Source: Hemileia vastatrix (Eukaryota; Basidiomycota; Pucciniomycetes; Pucciniales; Zaghouaniaceae). Taken from it: a DNA stretch of 64,000 nt. The stretch's first letter is position 1, and every line of letters starts with the position of its first letter. The stretch is from the NCBI GenBank assembly GCA_030280995.1, contig JASXTE010000011.1, positions 25,073,817 through 25,137,816 of the forward strand, written 5' to 3'. Below the pieces are notes generated by a model. It was not told the origin of the DNA. It saw nothing but the letters and a program-made list of their open reading frames with translations, and did not search any database. The translations under genes were made by a program, and so were the position numbers. Positions 11,169-22,769 of this stretch are shown piece by piece.

Positions 11169-12828
11169 CAGCTAATGTGGAAAAGTTTTCAGGTTTTTCA
11201 TTTTCCATCCACTGCTAAAAATATGACTTTAGATCAATTTTGGTGGGTGACAAGAGGCAAGAAATATGCAAGCTTTTTTTGAGCTAGCTGTATGTACATA
11301 AATTCTCAATCACATGACACAATGATACATGCACATAATCAGTTTTCTTTGGCTTCAGTTGACATTATTAGGTCATTTTGAGTAAAAAATGGTTTGGAGG
11401 GTGTGGGAAAAGTTCTCAATGTAAAAAAAAGTGTATATTAAATAATTGTAGTGTCTAATGTGGTGTGAAGTGATAGTGAAAAAATGGATAAGTAATGAAG
11501 AACATCTGGGTCTTGTAGATAATGGATGGTTTGAAAAAAAATTGGTGTGAGGATTTGTGACTTAGAGAAGCAGGTTGTATAGACTCCAGCAACTTTTCTC
11601 ATTTGAATGAATGAATATGGAAAAAATTATTTACTGTAGTCTAAATGAGCAATGAATGAGGAATAAATCAGTAAAAGATGCATGACAAACAAGTTTACCA
11701 ACATGGCTGGAGATTCTCTATGAACTACAAGCTAACTGCTAATCCTAGCCCATAAACACAAAAAATGCAAAATACCCAAAAGAGGCCATCAAACCCTGGA
11801 TCACAAAAATATCAACAAGAAATGAAATATAGAGAGAACCCAAGGCTATAGAATGTCCTCAGAATCTAAATATTGTGTCCAGGAACCCATAGAAACCACA
11901 AAATAAGGGAAAATTCCAACTTTTAAGACACTAAAAAATCCCCAAAATTCCAGAAAAATTCCAGAAAACCTTGAAAATATTATAATTTGAGGAAATAAAG
12001 GGCTATTCAATGGTAAGATTCCCTTCCCAAGCAGAACCAAAACATACAACTCCCTAAAATAATTTTAATATTGTAACCAAAGCCCACAATGTCACCCCAT
12101 ACACTCCCTCCCACTAGTTTTCCACTATCTTTTCATTTGAACCTTATTCTTCCAATCCACCAGTTTTTTGATATTGTTTCTCTTTAAATTTTTTCTTCCC
12201 GCACTCAAGTTTGAAAATTTCTCTCCTGGAATGAGCCAAAATAAATCTCTAGAAGTAACAACTCATAATTTGCTGCCCTATATACAACCATCCCCATCAC
12301 CCTATCCATTTATGCTTTAGATTTGGTAATAAAACATGCTTAAAAAGAATATGATATATATTTTTATAGCAAAATTGAAACCCTTGATTGATATTGTCCC
12401 ACTGATGCTGAAAATAAGTCATACTCCATCATGAATACTCCTTGACCAATGTAACACTTATGTTTTTTGTACAAATCCAAACTTTGATTTAATCAATATG
12501 TGGCATATCCAAAAATAAATAATTAAAATTTGTGATGTTAAGTGAATAAAATATAATGTGAGATAATGAATTCTGTTAGATTTAATTGAATTTAATGAAT
12601 TATGGCATGTGAAATGGCTATTTTTCATTTGTAATTAGGATGATTGCAGGAGCTGTAACATTAATTCATTTTTTTTTGAATAATGATAATTATTTTGATG
12701 ATTTTGGAGACAAAAATTTATTCAATATTTAATATTTTGAAGCGCACATTCAAGATTTGGTGTAGAAGTTCCTTATATCACATGCAATTTACAAAAATTT
12801 TACCCCACTTGAAACTCTGACTCGACCT
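11169..12828. other. AT-rich stretch without recognisable gene
   Basis: Only short open frames without family motifs. Nothing assigned. Confidence 0.5.
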
Positions 12829-13003
12829 GACATCTTCCAATAATTATTATTGTTGGTAGGGGGGAGGGAGGGAGAAATAGAGACTACAATCTAACAGACC
12901 CCACTTAAAATCCCAAAAAGACATCTTCCAACAATTATTTTTGTTGGTGGGAGAGGGGGCTACAATCCATCAAACCCCACTTAAAACCCCAAATAGACAT
13001 GAT
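12829..13003. repeat. Tandem duplication of an ~88-bp unit
   Basis: Two adjacent copies (12829-12919 and 12920-13003) each begin acatcttcca, pass through a G-rich run and end with ccccacttaaaa. The copies differ by small indels in the G-rich part. Confidence 0.85.
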
Positions 13004-13177
13004 GAAATCCAATTGGAATTGTGATTAATTAATGATAAGATAGTAGAAGAGCTTACATTATCGATTCAAGAAAATATAGATAAACGATGTATAAGAAATG
13101 CTTTTAAGAAGATATAGAGAAATGAGGCTTAAATGATGCTGCTTATTCTCCTCACAAGTGAGCCACTTTTTAGATTC

Positions 13178-13400
13178 CTAACTTAGCTGGGAGAAGACCA
13201 AAGTTTCTGCTGAATAGAAGCAACTTCAGTTGTTTTATTGAGGTTAAAGACTTTTTTCAAAAAAAAAAAATTAACTTTTTTTAACTTTTTTTTTCTTTTT
13301 TTTCACAAAATTTTTTGGTCCTTCTATTTAGGAGCAACCTGGCTGAGAGAGGACCAAAGTCCCTGCTGAATAACAGCAACCTCAGTTAACTGATAGGTGG
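13178..13400. repeat. Direct repeat of ~60 bp around a poly-A/T spacer
   Basis: Similar blocks at about 13180-13240 and 13336-13395 share agaccaaagt, ctgctgaata and agcaac...tcagtt. The spacer contains A and T homopolymers. It lies 650 bp downstream of the host gene's stop codon. The rest of 13004-14042 holds nothing else recognisable. Confidence 0.65.
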
Positions 13401-14042
13401 CATGGCAAATGAGGGGGGAGAAGTAATGATTTCATGGAGCAAGATTGTAGAAATCTCATTTAAGAAGACATTTGCAAAGACCAAATCGCATGCTATTTTT
13501 GAGCAATTGTAGAAACATGCAAAATAACCCACTTTAGTGACATTACGTTCCATTTGCTAATGGTATTTATAATCCATGATTTGTACATGCTTTAACAGAC
13601 TGTAACTGTACTGACCAAAATTATCTCCTAACCTGCTCTAGGTTATGAGAGCGGGTTTAAATGCTCTAAATACACTAATATTTCTCATTACTATTTCCTG
13701 AAAGAGTTCTGACACCTATTTAAAGTTCCCTATCCCTCTTTGAGCTTCAGTAATTTAATTTGAGGAGGAGTGGCACTTTTTTGGTAAATATTGATATTAA
13801 ATTTGATCTCAGTAGTTATAGTAGAAAAAAACTTGAAAAACATAATAACACGTAATCACTTCCGTAAACAAGAAGACCTGTGCTTAAATGCTGACACAAA
13901 ACTGAAATTCAAGGATTGTCTTTGTGAATCAATTTCACTTTCAATTTAAGGCGTATTAAAGAAATGAAAAAGCGTTCACATCAATAGTTTGCCGGAGAGA
14001 ATATCAGAAAATCCACAAGATCGGTCTGAACAATGAAAAGTC

Positions 14043-15890
14043 TTAAGCAAGTTCCGATTTTTGTTTTTTCGTATCCATATAAAAAGCTTCTCTTGTTTGT
14101 GTTTTACTCAAGGGATCAGGTCGAACATGCGCCAGATGAGGACGCGTAAAGGATGAAGTTCCACATTCTTCAATATTGGTCTGAACAACTCTTTCAATCT
14201 GAACACCTCTAATTGCCCCGGAGAAAATGTTATGCTATTCATGATACCATTAAATGTTTTACGGGCTTAGTGTGACAAAGATTTACGAATTTTTTTCTCT
14301 AGAAGAACGCTCACCGATACAAATTTATCATTAGGTCCAAATTCTATCATCGCAGAGGCTTGCGATATATTAGTTCGAGAGTTCAAAGAGATGAGCTAGA
14401 TCATGAGACAGGATAATTTTTAGCGTCGTAACAGGTATACACACAACATTTGATTACTTACGATAGCCATCAGGTAAACCTGGCAAGCAGGTAGCCTAAT
14501 GAAAAAAGTTAACATTGAAAATGAGCAATTTGTGATAACCTCAATATCCTTGTGTTGAAGGGCTAGAGGACACCAACGTTATGGAATACAAAGTCCCTAA
14601 GCCGACATGTCCCAGTAACGCAATTGAAACAATAGCAAGGGCGGTCGTAACAAAGCTGAGAGTAATCACAAAATTCAATTAATCATCAAGAAGTATCTTC
14701 CCCAGACAGAAAAGCAAAATGTACTTTGTTTCAAAAGTCATCACCACAATTTGATTCACCAATCTAAAGAAAGATCATCAGAAAAGACACTTAATTATTC
14801 TCCAATACATTGACGCTACTTCAAAAAATTTCTACTGACGATTTAGTTTTAGAGGATTGTGAACTGTGCCTTTTGAGATAATAAAACAAAGCACCTGTAA
14901 TGACTATGTCCCCAATGATCTACAACGGAAAGATTAATCAACCGGCACAAGTTCGAAAGTTACACAGCACCATATCACGATTGTGAGCACTTACAGCTGC
15001 GGAATACAACCTGAATCAACTCTTTTGACAATCAGTGACAACCCAAGTTAAGATTTTGAGAAAGTTGGTGAAAACCCACAGATACAACATTCCGAGAAGA
15101 TGCAGGTCCGAAAATAGTGGGGTGGTTAAAAATTTATAAGCCACCACCACCGTCATAAAAAAATGATACAATACAAGGATAACGGAAACCCCAGTGATGA
15201 CTTTCTTTCGATTGGATAAAATATAAAGCCGGTAGCAGAAAAACAGTTGCGCTGTGAAAACAATTAAATTATGAGTTCATAGAACCATATTGTTTCTCTA
15301 GGGATTGAACAAACACAAGGTGATAAAACTTCTTGTAAATAGAACGTGCCCACTGTTTTGAAAATTTAGTGTGTAAGCATTTCATGAGATGGATAAGATT
15401 AGTTATATAACTCACCCCCAGCCTTGGATGGAAACGTTTAGGCCTTCATAATCCCCAAATCCATCCACTGAATAGTAATACAGGATGCCAGTCCAAAACC
15501 TGTCACCAAACGTGGTTTGGTTCATTCAGTCGATGGGCCAGAAATAATATCGTTAGCCATCTGCAGGCCAATATAAAAGACATACGCAGCACCAATAGGT
15601 GATATCACCAATATAAAATAAACCAAAATCTGTATCCAATAATCATCGTGTGGAAATCGACGAAGGACTCGAATCCCTTCAGATATAACCATTCCTACAT
15701 TTTTTCAATCGTTGCATGCGCTTTAATTCATAATATTGAGAGAGAACTGAAACTTCGACCAGGAGGTGGTACAATTTATCGTACTTGAAAGCCATGTTGC
15801 TGCGAATCCTCCCCCAACATATCCTGGTAAAAGATTCAGTAAGATGGCTACCTGATCACTGGAATTCTTTACCGTCACTTCTACAGCCAT
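14043..15890 (-). CDS. DUF6534-like seven-helix membrane protein, 12 exons
   Basis: This is the one apparent host gene. Proposed exons (minus strand): 15890-15785, 15694-15586, 15499-15416, 15352-15330, 15251-15080, 15010-14995, 14919-14840, 14763-14725, 14655-14578, 14495-14462, 14395-14315, 14198-14043. They sum to 978 bases, one open frame of 325 codons plus stop. Introns are 63-116 bp with GT/AG ends, mostly gtaagt, gtatgt or gtgagt. Diagnostic stretches, in order: LLPGYVGGGFAATWL, RRFPHDDYWIQILVYFIL, FFCYRLYILSNRKK, IIGDIVITGALFYYL, MTFETNFVTTALAIV, MAILISLNSRTN. These match, from memory, the basidiomycete DUF6534 family (about 330 residues, unknown function, probably plasma membrane). 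Several hydrophobic helices are visible and the C-terminal tail is polar. The 23-base exon 4 and the donor after exon 5 (gtgggt) are the least certain choices; using the latter avoids an in-frame TGA at 15018. Confidence 0.85.
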
Positions 15891-16176
15891 TTTGGACCAG
15901 CGTTAAATGATGTGATGTTGAAAAAATTTGCCTGAAATGCACAAAGCAACTATTAAGAAGATAGAAGATAAAACTAGTATTTGCTACCAATTCTCTGGCA
16001 AGAAGCTTAAAAAAATGTCAGTGTAATTTGAAGCTTCGATGGAGTGAGTGTTTCTACTTCTGAGGAGACTCTTCTGCTCATGTGGAGATCAAGTACCCTG
16101 ATTTATTGAGTGTAAACGTAAGTACATACATGATTGACAAAAAAACTTTATTTAACCAATACAATTCCTCGAGATA
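15891..16176. other. Upstream region of the host gene
   Basis: About 290 bp between the proposed start codon and the first MITE. No clear TATA box on the minus strand. The start context aaaatgg is acceptable. Confidence 0.4.
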
Positions 16177-16471
16177 TAGCCAATTCTGAAAAACTTGCGG
16201 TTGTCTAACCTCTCATCCCCCGCTAAAAATATAGGTCAGTCGCCCAAAACTCATGGTTTTCCCTCCCACAGTAGTCACATATTGTTGCCTTTTTATTGCC
16301 CTGTGTTTCCTCCTCCTTCTGCTTACTCTAACATGTATATACTCCAAATTTGCCTTTCTTCCTTCATGCCCCTAGCTGGGTGAGATTGTATAAAGTTAAA
16401 AAAAAAAAAACTCATGGTTTTGGGGGGAGATGGGATGTGAGACAATCGCAAGCTTTCTAGGATTGGCTGTA
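16175..16471. mobile_element. Foldback MITE (family M1), split by a LINE fragment
   Basis: Element 16177-16469 flanked by TA (16175-16176, 16470-16471). The left arm, tagccaattctgaaaaactt then gcggttgtct, is the inverse of the right arm agacaatcgcaagctttc then taggattggctg. The same arms occur in the copies at 16990-17120 and 24884-25041. It is noncoding. TA duplication and inverted arms suggest a Tc1/mariner or Stowaway-type MITE. The middle is interrupted by 16261-16410. Confidence 0.85.
16246..16421 (+). mobile_element. Truncated LINE insertion with 15-bp target duplication
   Basis: The insert 16261-16406 carries the 3' end of the LINE seen at 2977-3035 (ccttcatgcccctagctggg, tgagattgta) and ends in an A tract. 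aaaactcatggtttt occurs at 16246-16260 and again at 16407-16421, the first four As of the second copy merging with the tail. Only about 146 bp of the LINE is present, so it was 5'-truncated on arrival. Confidence 0.92.
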
Positions 16472-16667
16472 CAGTCATATTGACAATGGTTGGTGCACCT
16501 ATGCAAAAAAAACCAAAACATTTAGACAAAATGATTGACATTTAAACGGTGAACGTAACAAATTTTTGGTGAATGGAAGCTAAATTTCCTGTCAAGTGTC
16601 GATTGATCTGTATAAAGGTTTTGAAATTTTTTGCAAAACTGCACCAACCGTTTCCGGTATGACTGTA
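16470..16667. mobile_element. Foldback MITE (family M2), abutting M1
   Basis: Element 16472-16665 with arms cagtcatattgacaatggtt and its inverse aaccgtttccggtatgactg, including ggtgca and the A-rich inner arm. It is flanked by TA, and the left TA is the right TA of the M1 copy. Noncoding. Confidence 0.8.
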
Positions 16668-16987
16668 TTTAATACCTTAAAAAAGGATGCTCCATTGATA
16701 CTATTGAAGTAATAATACTAACACGCATAGTAATAGAAATCTAATGTCAAGATCATGAAGGCAACATGAAAATCTGACTTAATAAGAATAAAGAATGAAT
16801 GGTAGAATATGTCGATACCTAGAAATACGGAAAACATCAAGGAAGTAAATATTCAACATCACAATTATCAATTTACGCTAGAGAGTGTTAAGGTTACAAA
16901 TCCACTATAATTAAAGAGTATTGCAACAAAAATGGAACTACAAGCTCAACTTCAAGTGTAAGATAAAAACCGGATTTTGGTGTATGA

Positions 16988-17122
16988 TACAGCTAATCGT
17001 GGAAAGCTTGCGGTTGTCTTTTCTCTCATCTCCGCCAAAGGCATAGGTCAGCTGACCTGAATTCTTGATTTTGGCTGGGGATGGGATGCAAAACAACCGC
17101 AAGCTTTCCAGAATTAGCTGTA
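16988..17122. mobile_element. Foldback MITE (family M1), uninterrupted copy
   Basis: Element 16990-17120 (131 bp), flanked by TA at 16988-16989 and 17121-17122. Arms cagctaatcgtggaaagctt and aagctttccagaattagctg, followed inward by gcggttgtct and its inverse. It provides the empty-site reference for the copy split at 16261. Confidence 0.88.
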
Positions 17123-17573
17123 TCTAATCTATGACAAAATAGTCATGGCTGATGGCCGAAAAAAAGGCAACATCGCTGCAAAATTTTCAACCAAAAAAGA
17201 GAGCTTCCTCCAGTCAAAAGGGCCAGGGAAAAAAGATTAGTTAATTCACAAGAGTGGGGGGTATTTTAAATCGGTAACTCTTTTGCCACAGGGCAAATCA
17301 TTTTTTCCTTTTAAAATTTTGGAAGCCTTCCAGTTTTAGTTGTATCTGCATACGGCTCTCAATGGGACTATGGACATGGGCACTTTGAACAATCCGTTAT
17401 TAGTTTTTAGTTTTTTGAGGTGGTAGATCACTGGGGGCTAAAATATTGAGTAAGGAAAGGTGAAGGGAAAGTATGCATAAAGTGTAAGATTAATCACTAC
17501 GCACAAAGTATGATACAGTTTACATAAATCGAAAAAGGTTTGTGCAGCTTTTCAAAATTTTGCTCAACTTACC
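17123..17573. other. No recognisable gene
   Basis: Unassigned sequence between the M1 MITE and a copia-type LTR. A segment near 17320-17350 (cttccagttttagttgta) loosely resembles an M1 terminus. Confidence 0.4.
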
Positions 17574-17740
17574 TGTTAGGACATAAGGATTGATGATAGG
17601 GACAAATAGGTTAGGGCACAATAATGCCCACATGTATATAGATTAGATGCTGTGACCAGTTAGTCACTACCCACTCAGGATTAATAGACACCGTTCTTGC
17701 TCCTTCTCCAGCTCAGCATCTCTTCCCCTATATCATCCTC
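17574..17740 (+). repeat. Copia-type LTR, 5' portion recognisable
   Basis: tgttaggacataaggatt, gttagggcacaata and acatgtatatagattagatg match the LTR at 34517 that follows a copia RNase H. The right boundary is approximate because no primer binding site is clear. It precedes a copia gag remnant and so is probably its 5' LTR. Confidence 0.65.
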
Positions 17741-18142
17741 TGGCAGCAACACTACTGCTCGCCAAGTATCCCCCCCAGCATTATCTCCTCAAACGCAGCC
17801 CCTTTTCTTTCTTCACCTATTCTTAATCTTCTGCAGATTTTGCTCTCTCCTCAGCATTCAAATCCCACTTGCCAACACTCTTGTATGGCCACTCCAAACC
17901 CTAGAGCTTCCAGTTCACATGCAAAGCCATCATCCAAAACCTCATGCTCCTCTAACCCTTTCCATAGACGTTATGCCACCCCACATGTTTACAATTCTCT
18001 AACTAACATCTATGTCCTCAAATGATGAATAAAATCCCTTTATCCTTGTACAAGGGTAAAGATTGTATTGATACCATAGAGGATATAATTCATAAGACAA
18101 AAAATATGGCAAAATTAAAATCTGATGGATCTAATTAAAAAA

Positions 18143-18398
18143 CATCACTATGCAATATAGGGGGTGGATTTGCTAGCAAGTCCCCAATCTGAACTCAGAT
18201 GGAACTCAGACTGAACTCATATTAAACCCATGCTGAACTCTACTTGAACACCCACCTAAAACTGTTCTGCTGAGTGGTGTTCATACCTGATTGTATGGTT
18301 CCTTTGTCAATGGCTCAATGTGTTTTCAATCTGTAGTGAGTTTGGGTCCAAGGTTGTGGACTCGCTAGCAAGTCTGCCCCCCATATTGTGTGGTGCAT
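18143..18398. mobile_element. CACTA-type MITE, copy 1, TSD CAT
   Basis: Element 18146-18395 (250 bp) begins CACTATGCAATATAGGGGG and ends with the inverse of CACCACACAATATGGGGGG. The 3-bp duplication cat flanks it (18143-18145, 18396-18398). Subterminal ttgctagcaagtcc and gactcgctagcaagtc contain the palindromic ctagc core, and internal gaactcag-type repeats occur. CACTA start plus 3-bp duplication is diagnostic of the CACTA (En/Spm) superfamily. There is no coding capacity. Confidence 0.92.
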
Positions 18399-18434
18399 GG
18401 CTTAAAAACTTGCATCTATTTTTAAACCAGCATG

Positions 18435-19708
18435 TACAGTGCCCTACCAAAAGTCTGTGAATGGTCTTTTTTTGATGTCACTCACTCAATATTTCTCAGA
18501 AAAACTTATAGTTTTGTATTCTAGTTCAAAAACATGCTTCTAATCAATATAATCATATATAAATACAAAAACACTATGATAACATAAAAAAAAATTGAAA
18601 TCCAAAAAGCAAATTTTTCAGCTACTATAAATAATTTTTTAGCCAGATGAAATACATACCATTGGATAGCCCAGACATTATAGAATGTCTTCCCAAAAGG
18701 AAATTCCAAAAAAATAAATAAATATAAAATTTTCAAAAATAAAATATGTCACCTCCCATCTCCTCCACTCCTGTAAGCTACCAATGAGTTGATCCTCCAT
18801 GGTTATCAATGACCATTTTCATCCTTGAAGGCATTGAGTTAGCTAAATTGTCTAATTGAGTTATTGGGTAGTCGTTGTGAGTGAATTCCTCTTTGGACAG
18901 TGCTAGATCAAACAGGAGTCACTAGTGAATCTGTAATTTCAGAGAGTTTTTGTTTGTGTTCACTTGAGACAATATCTGCAAGTTGACAGAGGTTGCGACT
19001 CTGAAGCGTTTGAGGATTTCCAGATTGGGGAGTTTTTTCAACAGTTCCTCATTCCTTCCAACATTTGAAAAGGTTAGATACAGTCAAAGGCCTCAAATCA
19101 AAAATTTCACAGATTCTTGAATTTGGCACATCCCCCTTGAATAAACCAACGATTGCCACTTTGTCTCAGATGAAAGCTCAGCATTTTTTTCACAACCTCT
19201 TGACATCTAAAGAAAAAAAAATTATATATAAGAAAGGAAAGGAGGGAAACAATAAAAATGAGATACATTAGCTGTGTTGATAAAGCAAAAAAGTGTTTAT
19301 GACTGTTGTGTGGTTGTTGAAATGACTGAGTGAGCACAGTTGGTGCATGCAATATGCAAATTTCAAAAATGGAACTTACAGGAGTAGAGGATAGGGGGAA
19401 CCTATTTTTTTTTGAAAATTATATATCTGTTTTTTTTGAAATGTCCTTTTGGGGAGACATTCTATAATGTCTAGGCTATCTAATGGTATGTATTTCATCT
19501 GGCTAAAAAATTATTTATAGTAGCTGAAAAATTTGCTTTTTGGATTTCAATTTTTTTATGTTATCATAGTATTTTTGTATTTATATATGATTATATTGAT
19601 TAGAAACATGCTTTTGAACCAGAATACAAAACTAGAAGTTTTTCTAAGAAATATTGAGTGAGTGACATCAAAAAAAGACCGTTCACAGACTTTTGGTAGG
19701 GTACTGAG
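18435..19708 (-). mobile_element. Tc1/mariner deletion derivative with ~330-bp inverted repeats
   Basis: Element 18437-19706, preceded by TA. The left arm (18437 to about 18778) and right arm (about 19375-19706) are inverted copies that I judge about 95% alike over 330 bp, starting CAGTGCCCTACCAAAAGTCT. The right flank is AG rather than TA, probably a later change. Between the arms lies only the N-terminal part of a transposase on the minus strand. A diverged single end of the same family is at 10870-11166. Confidence 0.88.
18841..19178 (-). pseudogene. Tc1/mariner transposase N-terminal remnant
   Basis: Minus-strand conceptual reading gives a double helix-turn-helix region typical of Tc1: LSSETKWQSLVYSRGMCQI, then TVSNLFKCWKE, a stop, GTVEKTPQSGNPQTLQS, then NLCQLADIVSSEHKQKLSEI and SSTVQRGIHSQRLP. 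It is broken by at least three stops and one frame change. The catalytic DDE/D domain is absent, so the element could only have moved with a transposase supplied elsewhere. Confidence 0.75.
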
Positions 19709-20660
19709 CATGCAATTAAATGCACTAGTGATTCTAATGCTGTTCATGAAGCAATTTCAACTTTTGAAGAGGAGATGAGCTGGCATATCCTCTACTATAA
19801 ACTTGAAGAAAAACTTTAAGGTCTCATTGATTTTGGCATTACATGTTATAAAGCTTTTTCTATCCTCAGTTCCAAGTTTGACAAAGCATCTCACACTACT
19901 CACATGGCACTTTTTAATTTTAATAACCTTCTAAACATCAAAACCTTGCCTTTCACAAATGGCATGGACCACGGCAAAATAGTTAAGTCAATTTTAGAGG
20001 CAGTTCAATTCTCAGGTTTTGTTTTTGGTTTTAACAAAATGGCAGCAGTTTTCACTCAACTTGTACTACCATTGTTGGTCAATCATATTGCCAATGAGGC
20101 AAATTGCCATTTTTAATTACAAAAAGACATCTCTCAACCTTCTTTTGATGAAGTGATGAACACTGCTACCATAATTAGAAACAAGACATGTCAACTGCAC
20201 TCAACACTTACCTCTGAGATCCCAATTATTTATTTTCACCCACCCCATCCACATTTTTAAAAAAAAGATAGATGAATCGGCACATGTAGCTTTGTACAAC
20301 TCAGTAGCTAGTGTTCACAGAGATCAATTCAAACCAATTTGGACTTTGCATAAAGATTACAATTTTATATTTGAACAATTCAACATTCACTCCATGAATT
20401 CACAACTCAGCTCCATTAGGGACATTCTAATGCTTAAATTTAATCCAGACACAATGGTATATGCCAAACATGCATTGAACTTCTGAGGAAAAATTGAGGA
20501 ATTATGAGTGATTGGTTTTAAGCTTACTAAAGAAGACTTTCATAATCTTCTCATATCCCTTTCCCTCAAGTCACCACACAAGTTCTCAAAAGATGTTATT
20601 AACAGGGTGAATGAAAAGACAACTGGTAGGCAAGTCGTTTTTGAGAAATCTTAGAGTTAT

Positions 20661-22769
20661 CTATAAAGTAACCTGCAAGGAACCATATTTTTAGTATTTG
20701 AACTTTATACAGGTAAAAGTTACAAAAGTGATTTTAAATAATTTGGAAATCTGATTAACCAGTAACTCATTCAAAAGAGATTTCAAATGGTAAGCACTTT
20801 ACAATACCCAAATACCTCATTTACACCAAAAACCTTAGAAAATTTCAAAGAGTATTTTTGCCTAATTCCACAGGTGTAACTCTTTGCTTGTTTGAATGGC
20901 TAATCTGATTTGGAAGACAAATTTACATTTAATAATCCTCCTCACTCATATCATTTTCCATCATAAGCTACTCTGCTTTTAATCTTTGAATATTGATAGA
21001 TGCTTATTGGAAGAATAAATTTCAATAAACATATCAAAATGGTAAAGCATCATTTATGCATACAGCTTTATGAGTAGAAATGTTCTTAATTTTCTTAAGG
21101 AAGAAGAACATATTTGATTAAAAGTCAGGTTGATGTTTAAAACCCTATGCAGCAAAAAATCAGTGCTGCAATTTGTGAGGAATATGAAATTTACCAAATA
21201 ATTATAGGAATATATTTTATAATTTTAATAAACCCTTACAACATCAAAATTTGGTCTAGGTTCTAAAATTTTTATATTATTGAAGCTAGTAGAAATGTGC
21301 ATACAGAAATGTGTTTTCACTAATCCATGAAAATTTTTAATATTTAGGACTAATTGATTTAATATTCCATAGAAAATATTTCTATAAGTTGTGCATCCAT
21401 TGAAATTTAAATGGAAAGAAATCCCCCCCATATTTATAACACCAATCAAATTTACATTACTGAAGAACAAAGTCAGGTAAATTTTTTGGAAATTTTTTTC
21501 ACATATATGAATTTTTTTAAATGAATAACATAATTTGGATAAGATTTTCTGTATATATAACAATTTTCATCTAAAATAAGTTATCTCACAAGCTAGAAGG
21601 TGTCTCCCCCCAATTGAACTTCTATACTTCAGGAAATAATATGGACTTTCTAGCAGGTGCCAATTTTTTTTCTCATCATAAAAACTAAGTGTAAATAATA
21701 TATCAAAAGCAAATAATATTTAAAAATTTGAATACATTTTCATATCTGAAATTTATATGCCAATGTATTCTTTCAGGATGAAAAAAAATCAATAAACATG
21801 AAAAAATGTTCTTCCAGAGGTTAAATTGAAGGTGCTACTTCTTTCAGCCTGAATAATTACAAACCCTTATTCAAAAAATATTTTAAATAAAATTTTTGTT
21901 TCCTTTCAGCACCATATTATTAAGATTTTACATTATCTAATGAAATCCATTTATACCATGTAAATTGGAACAATTTTTATCCATGATGTACCAGAAGTTG
22001 AAAACATAAACTTAATATGATTGAATGAAATAATTTAAATACTAATAGATTTAAATGAAATTATCAATTTTTTTTAAAATTATCAAATTTATTTTTTCCA
22101 TTCTTTTGACATCCCAGAAATATTTTTTATGAAATATATCACATTACCCTATTACAAAGTCACCATGAATAATCAAACAAATGTTTAGATTATAAAAGTG
22201 TGATTTTAAACAATGTAGATTAGAACTTTACAAAAGCATTTCTTTTTAAAAAAAATGAAATAAAATAAAAATAAAAACAGAAAAAAAAGGGATGATTTTT
22301 GTCTAGCTCCACAAATATTTACATTTTGACCCTTTTTTATCCTATGTAAATTTTTTATTAGCCCTTTTTTAACCCCCTGGGGCCCCCACTAGGCCCGAAT
22401 TGGGGCTAAGAAAGGGCTGAAAATGTGCCAGCTTAGTCTTATTAAAAATGTCTAAGTTTTATCAAAAGAAATTGACATCCTTCCTACAGTTTTGAATATC
22501 TTTATGTGTTCATGAAATAATTTTTTTTGTCATATTTAGCACTCATTGTTACTTTTTTCCTTTCCATGATACCCCATAATCATATATTTTTCATTTTTAA
22601 TTTATGAAGCACATACTTGCACATTATTCAATAAGAATTAAATTAAGAAATTATTTTGGAGAAAAAGTTACTATAACCTACAGTTTTCATAAATTTTTTA
22701 TCATTCTTCAAAATTTCATGTCTTAAAAAAATCACTGCTGTGTGTCTTCTATTGATGTAACTTTTTTAA
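20661..22769. other. AT-rich stretch without recognisable gene
   Basis: Only short open frames (for example 21225-21563 on minus) without family motifs. Confidence 0.45.

Larger units (their letters stand above)
18014..20660 (+). pseudogene. Copia gag remnant, split by two DNA transposons
   Basis: Coding sense is seen in 18014-18145 (IPLSLYKGKDCIDTIEDII, then AKLKSDGSN), 18399-18434 (KTWLKNLHLFLNQH) and 19707-20660. These pieces read on if the CACTA MITE (18146-18395) and the Tc1 element (18437-19706) are ignored; the combined GSN-x-KTW matches the start of rust copia gag from memory. The last part includes AFSILSSKFDKASHTTHMAL, LEAVQFSGFVFGFNKM and FDEVMNTATIIRNKT. Several stops and frame changes are present. 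No pol follows before 20661. Confidence 0.7.

Noticed and set aside
15011..15079. In-frame TGA (15018-15016) in the DUF6534 gene, suggesting a pseudogene
   Set aside because: A 69-bp interval with gtgggt donor and ttcag acceptor removes it, keeps the frame and gives a better family match, so an intron is preferred; this choice is still unproven.
17697..18025. Ser/Pro-rich small protein
   Set aside because: It lies between a copia LTR and its gag remnant and has no family match; treated as leader sequence.
18657..18672. 13-bp word cattggatagccc shared by the Tc1 arm and the family A LTR
   Set aside because: A shared 13-mer is expected about once by chance for sequences of this size, and the flanks do not align.
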